From NCBI RefSeq assembly GCF_039926425.1, contig NZ_JBDSWZ010000154.1, forward strand, positions 1-9,943: 9,943 bases of DNA, read 5' to 3'. The position numbers and the translations under genes are program-made. The notes beneath the pieces were generated by a model. It did no database searches and was not told the DNA's origin. It was given only the letters and a program-made list of their open reading frames with translations. Source of the DNA: Dokdonella_A sp039926425. Its GTDB lineage: Bacteria; Pseudomonadota; Gammaproteobacteria; Xanthomonadales; Rhodanobacteraceae. This document shows positions 1 through 5,446 of this stretch, one piece after another. The stretch's first letter is position 1. Every line of letters begins with the position of its first letter.

Positions 1-453
1 CTGGCGGTGCCGCATGGCTGACGGCCACCGAATGGCCGTTTCGAAATGAGGGGTCGGCAGCACGCCCGGGGGACGAGCGGCTGCCAGGCGGCCCACGCTG
101 ATCTGAAATCGTACAGACCAACTCGGACCGGTAGATGATGACGGGCGGAAGCTTTTTCCTCGCCTCTGGCCAACGTTCTGCGCCGCGTACATCGAAGTGA
201 TCCGACGCTCCATCCCTCATTCAGCAGCCGACGCGACGAAGCAAGCTGTAGCGTCACTTGCTGCAGTCAACTTCGGATGAGACGATCGCGCCACGACCCT
301 CCCAGCCGCCGACAAACACCGCGGGGTTAGGCTGCAGGAATAGACCGCAACGACGGCGCAATTCGTTGATGATTTTAAGAAGTCACTTACAGACAGGCGC
401 CTGTACCCCAAGTTGCGCTGCGGGAAAACATCCCACTTCGCAATCGAATAGTA
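1..453. other. Left-edge stretch with no supported gene
   Basis: No recognisable protein or RNA was found. On the minus strand all three frames lack stop codons from about 216 to the left edge, and one starts with ATG at 220-218 (MRDGASDHFDVRG...). Its residue content is unremarkable and GC-rich DNA often gives such open frames, so I do not call it a gene. A 12-bp perfect palindrome lies at 393-404 (acaggcgcctgt). A minus-strand open frame over 217-504 overlaps the first cassette boundary and looks spurious. The stretch may be a decayed cassette or array-flanking DNA. Confidence 0.4.
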
Positions 454-477
454 GTTAGGTTTGCCTCGGGAGCACCA

Positions 478-729
478 GTGGAAGATCAGGCGGAAAGCCC
501 ACAAATCCCACGCTGGCAGCGCGTCGTTTGCGGCGCTCTTGCCCTCGGAGGCGGAACTGCGTTGTTCGTCATGCTTTGGCTCGTCCTAAGAAACGACTCC
601 CACTCTTTCGGAAGCGTCTTGCTCTTCATCGGTGGCTTGTACGGTTTTTTCCTCTTTTCGTACGCGGCCATTAAAGGAAGGCTACCTCGCTTCGTCCAGC
701 GGCCACGCGCTCGCAATCGGCATACCTAA
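478..729 (+). CDS. Small two-helix membrane protein (cassette 1)
   Basis: This hypothetical protein of 83 residues is the cargo of the first complete cassette (455-801). I place two hydrophobic helices at about residues 16-37 and 45-65, with a charged N-terminus and a very basic C-terminal tail (RLPRFVQRPRARNRHT), suggesting an inner-membrane hairpin with a cytoplasmic tail. The start is GTG at 478, chosen because GGGAG at 468-472 lies five bases upstream and there is little room for another start after the cassette boundary. The stop TAA at 727-729 lies inside the 5' core of the attC (acctaac), a common cassette economy. I do not recognise the family. Membrane hairpins of this size are frequent cassette cargo. 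Confidence 0.7.
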   Translation: MEDQAESPQIPRWQRVVCGALALGGGTALFVMLWLVLRNDSHSFGSVLLFIGGLYGFFLFSYAAIKGRLPRFVQRPRARNRHT

Positions 730-807
730 CTTATCGTCCAACGCGACCGTGAAAGGTTGCCGCGAAATCGGGCCGCCTCGCGCGGCGCGTTAACTGAGGC
801 GTTAGGT
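724..807 (+). repeat. attC site 1 (long class, 84 bp)
   Basis: The outer cores acctaac (724-730) and gttaggt (801-807) are perfect reverse complements. Inner arms include tccaacgcg near 737-745 and cgcgttaac near 787-795. The interior closely matches the sites ending at 2610, 3452 and 3877. Confidence 0.92.
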
Positions 808-811
808 GTTT

Positions 812-1114
812 GTGGACACTACCGAATGGTCCAGCATGCTTGTCTCGCTCATTGATGGAGTCTTAGACTCCTTGCAGCATACTGAATCGGAAGCACTCCG
901 CGACAAATTGCGCGCTTTTTGAGGGCAAGCTCTGAGCGCAAACACGGAGGGCTCAAAAATTCTTTGCGAGCAGCGCTTGGAAGCTTATTTGCAGAGCACA
1001 GCGCAACTTCGCGATGCGGTCAGTCAGCACCTCGCGCCGAAGGTCCTAGAGGCAGTACAGAATGCTGTTCATGCGCTAGCCAGAGCCACGCATGTATTTG
1101 GCCAATGCAAGTAA
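812..1114 (+). pseudogene. Cassette 2 ORF interrupted by in-frame TGA
   Basis: Reading from GTG at 812 gives MDTTEWSSMLVSLIDGVLDS..., then TGA at 920-922 (codon 37), then the same frame stays open to TAA at 1112-1114 with a plausible helical sequence (...CEQRLEAYLQSTAQLRDAV...). Ignoring the TGA, the protein would be about 100 residues, soluble and rich in helix formers, and it fills the cassette (802-1169) between the two attC sites as intact cassette genes do. No ATG, GTG or well-placed RBS restarts translation soon after the TGA; the first in-frame TTG is at 977. Other genes here use TGA as a stop, so recoding is unlikely. The simplest reading is a nonsense mutation. The family is not recognised. 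A short 36-residue product is the alternative. Confidence 0.55.
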
Positions 1115-1117
1115 AGC

Positions 1118-1175
1118 ACATAACAATTCATTCCAGCGGACGCGCTGCGCGCGCCGCTAAATTCAGGCGTTATGC
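1118..1175 (+). repeat. attC site 2 (short class, 58 bp)
   Basis: The core acataac (1118-1124) pairs with gttatgc (1169-1175). The inner arms around a GC-rich centre match the short-class sites ending at 1437 and 2167, with the same attca...ttcaggcg framework. Confidence 0.92.
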
Positions 1176-1377
1176 GTGGTCATGCTTGGTGCGTGGGTTC
1201 TTTGGTGGAATGCATCGGCGACGCGATCTGAGATTCCCAATTGAACGTACATTGCGGCTGACAGAGTTGCCTTTCGTCGCCACCGACCCGCTTGGTCTTC
1301 GTGAGATGACCCTCGCATCCCGACCTTCGCGGGCTTAAGATCGCTTCAGCCCGCCGGGTTCACCGACCAAATCAGGC
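1176..1377. other. Cassette 3 interior: no convincing gene
   Basis: This is the body of a 262-bp cassette (1170-1431) bounded by two good attC sites. On the + strand the best frame is GTG 1189 or ATG 1210 to TAA 1338 (42-49 residues, MHRRRDLRFPIERTLRLTEL...). On the minus strand a frame of about 51 residues (MRGSSHEDQAGRW...) also exists. Neither has a clear ribosome binding site or a recognisable sequence. It may be a gene-less cassette, a regulatory or small-RNA cassette, or encode a very small protein. Confidence 0.5.
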
Positions 1378-1437
1378 GCATAACAATTCATTCAAGCCGA
1401 CACCGCTTCGCGGCGCGGCTTAATTCAGGCGTTATGC
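1378..1437 (+). repeat. attC site 3 (short class, 60 bp)
   Basis: The cores gcataac (1378-1384) and gttatgc (1431-1437) are perfect reverse complements. The inner arms attcaagccg and cggcttaatt also pair around a centre with ccgcttcgcgg. This is the best-formed short-class site in the window. Confidence 0.95.
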
Positions 1438-1450
1438 GGCAGAGCAAACC

Positions 1451-2116
1451 ATGCAAGCAACTTGTTACATGTGTGGAGCGGCCGCGACCTCATCGGAACA
1501 CGCGCCACCCAAGTGCTTCTTTCCTGAGGCCAATTTAACTGGCCACGACCTGCGTCGAAACTTAATTACTGTCCCATCGTGCGACCTGCACAATGCGGCC
1601 AAGTCGAAAGACGATGAATATTTAAGGGCGATCATTCTTCTTGCAGCTGGTGCCTCCAGCGAGGTCGCCAAGGCCCATTTCTTTGACAAGCTTTTGCGGG
1701 CGGTTAAACGTACACCACATGTCCATGCAGCGTTCATCAAGCCAGTTGGCCTAAAGCTCGATATCGGCGAGATGTTAGAGATCGACTTAGCTCGTTTCAA
1801 CCGCTGCATTTCTGCAATCGCCACTGCAATTTTCTTTCACAAATACGGAATTAAGCTCGAAAGGTCGCTTCACGTAATTTCGCCAAATCTCTACGCTCAA
1901 AATCAAGCAAGCGTAGAGGTTCCGGCGCCGCACCTCGCGGCAATAGACGTTACTCGGACGTTTCTCGCTCACGAAACTACAGGCGGCGAGAACCCCGCAG
2001 TGTTCATGTATCGTGCGCGCTATGATTCCGAAGGCGGTCTGTACGCTTTCGCCGCTGTCTTCTACGAAGCATTCGAGGTGTTTTGTGCTACCCAGCGTGC
2101 CTCGTCTGCCGCATAA
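1451..2116 (+). CDS. HNH-endonuclease-like zinc protein (cassette 4)
   Basis: The protein has 221 residues. The N-terminal 60 carry a zinc-finger HNH-like pattern: C5-x2-C8, E16-H17 followed by PPKCFFPE, then VPSC44-x2-H47-N48 and KSKDDEYLR. This resembles the CxxC...EHxxP...SCxxHNxxKSxDDEYL proteins often annotated as HNH endonucleases. In HNH folds the zinc is usually held by two CxxC knuckles; here the second knuckle is C-x2-H. The remaining residues (about 60-221) are not recognised and contain no obvious membrane segment. Nuclease activity is inferred, not shown. The start is ATG 1451, just after the cassette boundary. The stop TAA at 2114-2116 is supplied by the attC core gcataac. By eye this cassette is richer in A+T than the chromosomal genes to the right, consistent with a foreign origin. 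Confidence 0.75.
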   Translation: MQATCYMCGAAATSSEHAPPKCFFPEANLTGHDLRRNLITVPSCDLHNAAKSKDDEYLRAIILLAAGASSEVAKAHFFDKLLRAVKRTPHVHAAFIKPVGLKLDIGEMLEIDLARFNRCISAIATAIFFHKYGIKLERSLHVISPNLYAQNQASVEVPAPHLAAIDVTRTFLAHETTGGENPAVFMYRARYDSEGGLYAFAAVFYEAFEVFCATQRASSAA

Positions 2117-2167
2117 CAACTCGTTCAAGGCGGACGGCTACGCCGCCGCTTAACTCAAGCGTTAGCT
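2111..2167 (+). repeat. attC site 4 (short class, 57 bp)
   Basis: The 5' core is gcataac (2111-2117) and the 3' core gttagct (2161-2167); these do not pair fully, as happens when the two halves derive from different recombination partners. The inner arms tcaaggcgg and ccgcttaa pair around gacggctacgc. Confidence 0.92.
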
Positions 2168-2181
2168 CGCAAGGAGCCCGC

Positions 2182-2514
2182 GTGACGAACTCCAAAGTGA
2201 CCATATTCGCTCTAATATTGGCCCTAGCCACTTCCAATGGCTGGTGGCTATACCATTCGCTCGATGTGGGTGTCGTGCTCACGCACCAAGACGTGTCGCT
2301 GCGCGACAACAGAGAAGCGTTGGCTCAGGTTCTCGCAATCTTGCCGTTAGTGATCCATTCCGGCGCGGATCGCCCTCATGTGCTAATGGCCGCTTCAGGT
2401 GCTGCACAGCACTTCGATTCGTTCGAAAAGGACGGGTATGTTTGGGTGGGCGCCTTGGGCCTCAAATTTGATGACGGCGGCCATCTTTTAGAAGCCGTGC
2501 GAGCGTGGCAGTAA
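2182..2514 (+). CDS. N-terminally anchored small protein (cassette 5)
   Basis: The protein has 110 residues from GTG 2182. A clear Shine-Dalgarno AAGGAG at 2171-2176 lies five bases upstream, which is why I reject the longer in-frame TTG start at 2083 that would lie in the previous gene. Residues about 6-24 (VTIFALILALATSNGWWLY) form one hydrophobic helix, likely a signal anchor, so the rest should face the periplasm. The C-terminal half contains FEKDGYVWVGALGLKFDDGG, a pattern I associate with a family of short, membrane-anchored cassette proteins; some related small proteins have been labelled immunity-like, but I cannot confirm this here. The function is unknown. The stop is TAA 2512-2514, 13 bases before the attC. 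Confidence 0.72.
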   Translation: MTNSKVTIFALILALATSNGWWLYHSLDVGVVLTHQDVSLRDNREALAQVLAILPLVIHSGADRPHVLMAASGAAQHFDSFEKDGYVWVGALGLKFDDGGHLLEAVRAWQ

Positions 2515-2527
2515 ACCAAGCGTTGCG

Positions 2528-2610
2528 AGCTAATATTCGTCCAACGCGATCGTAAAAGGTCGTCGCGAAATCGGGCCGCCGCGCGCGGCGCGTTAACGCA
2601 GGTGTTAGAC
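2528..2610 (+). repeat. attC site 5 (long class, 83 bp)
   Basis: The 5' core is agctaat (2528-2534), with the usual final C changed to T. The 3' core is gttagac (2604-2610). The interior (tcgtccaacgcg, gtcgcgaaatcgggccgcc, cgcgttaacgcagg) matches the site ending at 807 almost throughout. Confidence 0.88.
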
Positions 2611-2618
2611 CGCAAACT

Positions 2619-2978
2619 ATGTCTTTGCCGCTACTTCGAAAACTTCAGCAATCGCGCGAGTCGCGCCAGCTTCGCAAGCAGGCGTGGCTTAGGCAGGACT
2701 TGCCAGATGCAGACGGTGTCACGCCATTTCAACGCGCCGCCGTCGCTTCCTTGCAGGCTTCGTTCCCGGGCATATCGTTTTCTGCTGCTGGCGGCAAGGA
2801 GCGCTACCTAAACGGTATGCTACCCGGGGCAGATGTAACACTTTCCATTTACAGGGACGGCGCTCAACTTCAGACAAGTACAGCAGAGTTCCGCGCCGAG
2901 CGCTGGGACTATGAGAGTCCATCTGCTCTAATCGAAAAGCTCTTGCTCCATGGCCGCGAAGCATTGCGGTCTAACTGA
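2619..2978 (+). CDS. Hypothetical soluble protein (cassette 6)
   Basis: The protein has 119 residues from ATG 2619, nine bases after the end of the preceding attC. There is no strong Shine-Dalgarno in that gap. The N-terminal 25 residues are highly basic and helical (LLRKLQQSRESRQLRKQAWLRQ). Residues about 40-95 look like a mixed alpha/beta domain (VASLQASFPGISFSAAGG, then VTLSIYRDGAQLQTS and the EFRAERWDY strand), and the C-terminus is a helix (PSALIEKLLLHGREAL). No signal peptide, membrane segment or metal motif is visible. I do not recognise the family. TGA at 2976-2978 lies just inside the attC. The gene is complete and typical of cassette cargo of unknown function. Confidence 0.7.
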   Translation: MSLPLLRKLQQSRESRQLRKQAWLRQDLPDADGVTPFQRAAVASLQASFPGISFSAAGGKERYLNGMLPGADVTLSIYRDGAQLQTSTAEFRAERWDYESPSALIEKLLLHGREALRSN

Positions 2979-3026
2979 TCCTCCAAGCGAACGGAGTACC
3001 GCCGCCGCTTACCCTCATCGTTAGGC
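2969..3026 (+). repeat. attC site 6 (short class, 58 bp)
   Basis: The core gtctaac (2969-2975) pairs imperfectly with gttaggc (3020-3026). Inner arms ccaagcg and cgctta are present around a GC-rich centre. It is more divergent than sites 2-4, but its geometry is correct. Confidence 0.82.
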
Positions 3027-3030
3027 CTCG

Positions 3031-3399
3031 ATGGAAAGATCAGATTTCTCCCTTCAAGCGCGCACAGCACACGCGCGTTTCAAACGCGCGTTTATGCTTT
3101 CGAGTATTCCAGTCAACATTGTTCTGGTTTCCGCACTCATTGGCATGATTGCATATGTCAAAACGCGGCCGTCTCCAAACCTCGTCGTGCTCGCGTCTAT
3201 TTCCTTGTTTGAAACCATCGTTGTGCTCATTTGGTTCTTATGGTTGCGCGCTTTCTTTGCTCGCTTTGCCCCGGGGTGCAACGCTTGCGGCAAATCACTC
3301 AGCTTGCTCACGTGGCGCACCGCAATAGCGGCAAACAAGTGCCCCAACTGCAAGCACTGCCTGTTCGACGCCCAACTGTTCGTTCAACGCGACCGTTGA
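3031..3399 (+). CDS. Two-helix membrane protein with C-terminal zinc ribbon (cassette 7)
   Basis: The protein has 122 residues from ATG 3031, directly after the cassette boundary. A basic N-terminal stretch (ARTAHARFKRAF) precedes two hydrophobic helices at about residues 24-43 and 51-72. A cytoplasmic zinc-ribbon-like motif follows: C83-x2-C86 and C104-x2-C107, with an additional C110. This layout, a membrane hairpin plus a small treble-clef or ribbon, is common in uncharacterised cassette proteins. The last nine residues (A114-R122) are encoded within the attC itself, which begins at 3370, and the TGA at 3397-3399 is about 30 bases inside it. The tail is therefore a recombination-site sequence rather than an evolved domain. 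The function is unknown. Confidence 0.75.
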   Translation: MERSDFSLQARTAHARFKRAFMLSSIPVNIVLVSALIGMIAYVKTRPSPNLVVLASISLFETIVVLIWFLWLRAFFARFAPGCNACGKSLSLLTWRTAIAANKCPNCKHCLFDAQLFVQRDR

Positions 3400-3452
3400 G
3401 GGTCGCCGCGAAATCCAGCGTCTTAAGCGGCGCATTAACCCAAGCGTTGGGT
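3370..3452 (+). repeat. attC site 7 (long class, 83 bp)
   Basis: The cores are gcccaac (3370-3376) and gttgggt (3446-3452), complementary over six positions. The inner arms ttcaacgcg and cgcattaa and the conserved gaccgtt...gtcgccgcgaaatc centre place it in the long class. It overlaps the end of the preceding gene by 30 bp. Confidence 0.9.
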
Positions 3453-3457
3453 TTCAT

Positions 3458-3799
3458 ATGGACCACTTTCGTTCCTTCGAGATTGAAGCGCTCATGTTGC
3501 TTGGCGCTGAGATACTAGGAGAGGCCCTGGTCAATGCCGTCGTTCGTGACGCGGAGTTCGTCAGCTACGACTACTCCGGTGTCGGCTACTGCCTGACCGT
3601 TCGCCATCATCACCTGCCGAGTACGCGCATCGTGCTTCATGAACCAATGGTTCTTGGTCGTGTGGGCGAAATGTTGGGTAGCTATCTGGCCTTCGTTGAG
3701 CATCACGAGCTTATGCTCGAGTACGCCGGGTTCGCCGATGTCCCGGACAACATCCGAGATCTTGATGTCCAAGTTGAGGTGCAAGCCAATGCGACCTAA
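3458..3799 (+). CDS. Hypothetical acidic protein (cassette 8)
   Basis: The protein has 113 residues from ATG 3458, five bases after the attC core. No good Shine-Dalgarno precedes it, so it may rely on read-through translation or a very short leader. The sequence is acidic with no membrane segment or cysteine motif. An N-terminal helix (IEALMLLGAEILGEALVNAVV) is followed by strand-like segments (AEFVSYDYSGVGYCLTVRHH, TRIVLHEPMVLG) and a helical EMLGSYLAFVEHHELMLEY. The family is not recognised. The TAA at 3797-3799 is part of the attC core acctaac, so the gene ends exactly at the recombination site. Confidence 0.7.
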   Translation: MDHFRSFEIEALMLLGAEILGEALVNAVVRDAEFVSYDYSGVGYCLTVRHHHLPSTRIVLHEPMVLGRVGEMLGSYLAFVEHHELMLEYAGFADVPDNIRDLDVQVEVQANAT

Positions 3800-3877
3800 C
3801 AATTCATCCAACGCGACCGTTGAAGGTGGTCGCGAAAATCCGGCGCCCCGCGCGGTGCGTTAACTCAAGCGTTCGTC
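3794..3877 (+). repeat. attC site 8 (long class, altered 3' core)
   Basis: The 5' core is acctaac (3794-3800) and the interior matches the long class well (atccaacgcgaccgtt, cgcgaaaatccggcgcc, gcgttaactcaagc). The 3' core reads gttcgtc (3871-3877), departing from GTTRRRY. This is the first site from the left with a damaged crossover core. Confidence 0.85.
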
Positions 3878-3896
3878 CGCAGAGAGCCTCCCCCAC

Positions 3897-4364
3897 ATGA
3901 ACCAGCCCGTCCCAACGCTTTACGAATGGCTCGGTGGTATCGAAGCACTGAATCGCTTGACCACGCGGTTCTATGAGCGTGTGCGAGACGATGCGATCCT
4001 TGCTCCCATCTTTGCCCACATGAGCGATGAGCATCCACAACACGTCGCGGTATTCCTGGCTGAAGTCCTCGGCGGCCCGACCGAATATTCCGCGATCCAT
4101 GGCGGCCACGCGCACATGATCCAGCAGCACCTGAATCGACATCTTGAGCAAGCCCAACGGCGACAATGGGTCGCCCTTCTTCTTGACACGGCCGATGAAC
4201 TGCAGATGCCTGAAGACCCAGAGTTCCGGTCGGCCTTGGTCGGCTATCTTGAATGGGGCTCAAGGCTTGCCGTTCTCAACTCCAAGTCTGGCGCCACAGT
4301 TGATGCACATGCGCCGATGCCGAAGTGGGGCTGGGGTGAGGTTAAAGGCCCTTACTTGCAGTGA
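3897..4364 (+). CDS. Group II truncated haemoglobin (cassette 9)
   Basis: The protein has 155 residues and is a complete 2-on-2 globin of the truncated group II (trHbO-like) family, a soluble haem protein binding O2 or NO. Signs are TLYEWLGG (residues 7-14), the B helix LTTRFYERVRDD with Y26 at the probable B10 position, MSDEHPQHVAVFLAEVLGGP (42-61), GGHAHMIQQH with H78 as the likely proximal F8 histidine, W91 as the conserved G8 tryptophan, and EDPEFRSALVGYLEWGSRLA. The tail MPKWGWGEVKGPY is usual in this subfamily. ATG 3897 gives the expected N-terminus. It follows an altered attC and is followed by a decayed one (4556-4611), so it is an older, probably fixed cassette gene. Residue numbers are counted from my alignment in memory. 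Confidence 0.92.
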   Translation: MNQPVPTLYEWLGGIEALNRLTTRFYERVRDDAILAPIFAHMSDEHPQHVAVFLAEVLGGPTEYSAIHGGHAHMIQQHLNRHLEQAQRRQWVALLLDTADELQMPEDPEFRSALVGYLEWGSRLAVLNSKSGATVDAHAPMPKWGWGEVKGPYLQ

Positions 4365-4555
4365 TGCGTGAAGAACAATCCACGCTGCGGCCTCATCCCT
4401 CAAGGAGCTGAGGAACGAGGGAGATGTGTGCATATGAGCAAGCAGGTCCAGTCACCGCAACGACACACTCGAACTCGGGCCGGACATGCCTGGCCGCATC
4501 GCCGAGCTGGGCGATTCTTTCGCCCGCGACGTCTCCCAACGCGCGTAAGCTGCGG
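4365..4555 (+). other. Spacer with possible coding remnant
   Basis: Between the globin gene and the attC relic, one frame ending at TAA 4546-4548 has strong G/C preference in third positions (…LGPDMPGRIAELGDSFARDVSQRA) but is cut upstream by TGA at 4434-4437. A second frame starts with ATG 4424 after a weak gagg (47 residues, MCAYEQAGPV...). The first looks like the 3' end of a lost gene; neither is recognised. Confidence 0.3.
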
Positions 4556-4611
4556 GCTGATGATTGATTCGAGGCGGACGGCGACGACGACGCCCAATTC
4601 CAGCGTCAGGG
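4556..4611 (+). repeat. Degenerate attC relic (short class)
   Basis: Aligned with the site at 2111-2167, it keeps ggcggacggc, a GC-rich centre, the aattc segment and gcgt near the 3' end. The outer cores have decayed to gctgatg and gtcaggg. The minus-strand translations of both sites also resemble each other. It is probably inactive. Confidence 0.65.
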
Positions 4612-4624
4612 AACAGGAGAAAAC

Positions 4625-5026
4625 GTGGCGCGCAAGAGTTCTTCCGCAATCGATGAGTTGATCGGCAATCTGGATCATCCGCTCGTACCTGATATCCAGG
4701 CGCTACGCGCATTGATTCTTGGCATCAGCCCGGCAATTGGCGAGGAGATCAAGTGGAATTCTCCAAGCTTTCATACGTCCGAGCATTTCGCAACCATGCG
4801 ACTGAACGGAAAACCGCCTCTTCAGCTGATTCTGCATCTGGGTGCAAAAAAGCAATCGATTCCTGTTGGAGCCATTGAAGACCCACACGCAATTCTCAAA
4901 TGGCTCGGGCCGGATCGCGCGGTCGTGAATTTGCCCACGGCAGAGTCCTTTGCTCAGGCGCGGAAGCCGCTCGTCGCTGTGATCCGGCCGTGGTTGCAGC
5001 ATGTGCCGCCGGTCGATGCGGGCTGA
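4625..5026 (+). CDS. DUF1801 domain protein (cassette 10)
   Basis: The protein has 133 residues from GTG 4625, with Shine-Dalgarno AGGAG at 4615-4619 five bases upstream. It matches the DUF1801 (YdhG-like) fold: DELIGNLDHPLVPDIQALRALILGISPAIGEEIKWNSPSFH (residues about 10-50) is the characteristic N-terminal half, and the HFATMRL and LILHLGAKK strands follow. These are small soluble proteins, about 110-150 residues, of unknown biochemical role that sometimes resemble iron-chaperone or START-like folds. The family assignment is solid; the function is not known. It ends at TGA 5024-5026, which overlaps the 5' half of an attC-like sequence. No other gene is translationally coupled to it. Confidence 0.85.
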   Translation: MARKSSSAIDELIGNLDHPLVPDIQALRALILGISPAIGEEIKWNSPSFHTSEHFATMRLNGKPPLQLILHLGAKKQSIPVGAIEDPHAILKWLGPDRAVVNLPTAESFAQARKPLVAVIRPWLQHVPPVDAG

Positions 5027-5044
5027 CAATGCGGTCAAGCCGAC
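5022..5044 (+). repeat. Half attC (5' arm only)
   Basis: The segment gctgacaatgcggtcaagccgac aligns with the 5' arm of the site at 1378-1437 with one deletion. It includes an exact tcaagccgac. No matching 3' arm follows; the pairing sequence is lost or replaced. Confidence 0.5.
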
Positions 5045-5446
5045 TTGCTGGGAGATTTTCCGATGGTTTCCGACGAGGCGTCGCGCATCGGCGGATTGCC
5101 ACGGCATAGGAAGTTAAGGCATACAAGATCGGGGCATGTTCACTGACCAGAGCCTGGCTTGTATCGAGGTGGTCAACGACTGTCCCAAGCCGGTCACTCC
5201 CCTGCAAATCTCGGAACGCGGAAAGAGAGCAGTCAATCGCCAAGTGCATTCTGCTCAGCGAATTTGATGCAACGTCGACCCAACGAGTTGGACGCTCCGG
5301 TAATGTCGTTGGTGGCCTGCAACGAATCATTGCGGCCATCGTCGTCTCCCTTGATCCTCTCGCTTCTTGCGAGGAAGATCGCGGCCTGCGGCCTCGATGG
5401 GCTCCGCCTCTCGGGCTTCTCGCCACAAATTCCAGGGAAAATCGAC
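5045..5446. other. 400-bp stretch without a confident gene
   Basis: This lies between the half attC and the acetyltransferase gene. The best short frame is ATG 5136 to TGA 5265-5267 (43 residues, MFTDQSLACIEVVNDCPKPV...), with no clear ribosome binding site. A long minus-strand frame crosses the stretch (4896-5549) but overlaps real genes on both sides and is arginine/serine-rich, as expected of a shadow. A hairpin-forming pair ccgatg/catcgg lies near 5060-5092. It may be remains of one or two lost cassettes. Confidence 0.4.

Noticed and set aside
217..504. 95-residue minus-strand frame at the left
   Set aside because: It overlaps the cassette 1 boundary and gene start and has no recognisable sequence. 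It is not an integrase.
920..922. TGA as a recoded (selenocysteine or tryptophan) codon
   Set aside because: Other genes here use TGA as a stop and TGG for tryptophan, and I see no supporting structure after the TGA.
919..1338. 139-residue + frame from TTG 919
   Set aside because: It runs straight through the attC at 1118-1175 and joins two cassettes. Its sequence is arginine/serine-rich, as in out-of-frame translations.
724..3877. Regularly spaced repeats as a CRISPR array
   Set aside because: The repeats are 57-84 bp, imperfect, internally inverted and spaced by whole genes of 260-730 bp, which is attC architecture.
5159..5446. 96-residue N-terminal extension of the GNAT protein
   Set aside because: It has no GNAT character, and a well-placed ribosome binding site precedes GTG 5447, where the family normally begins.
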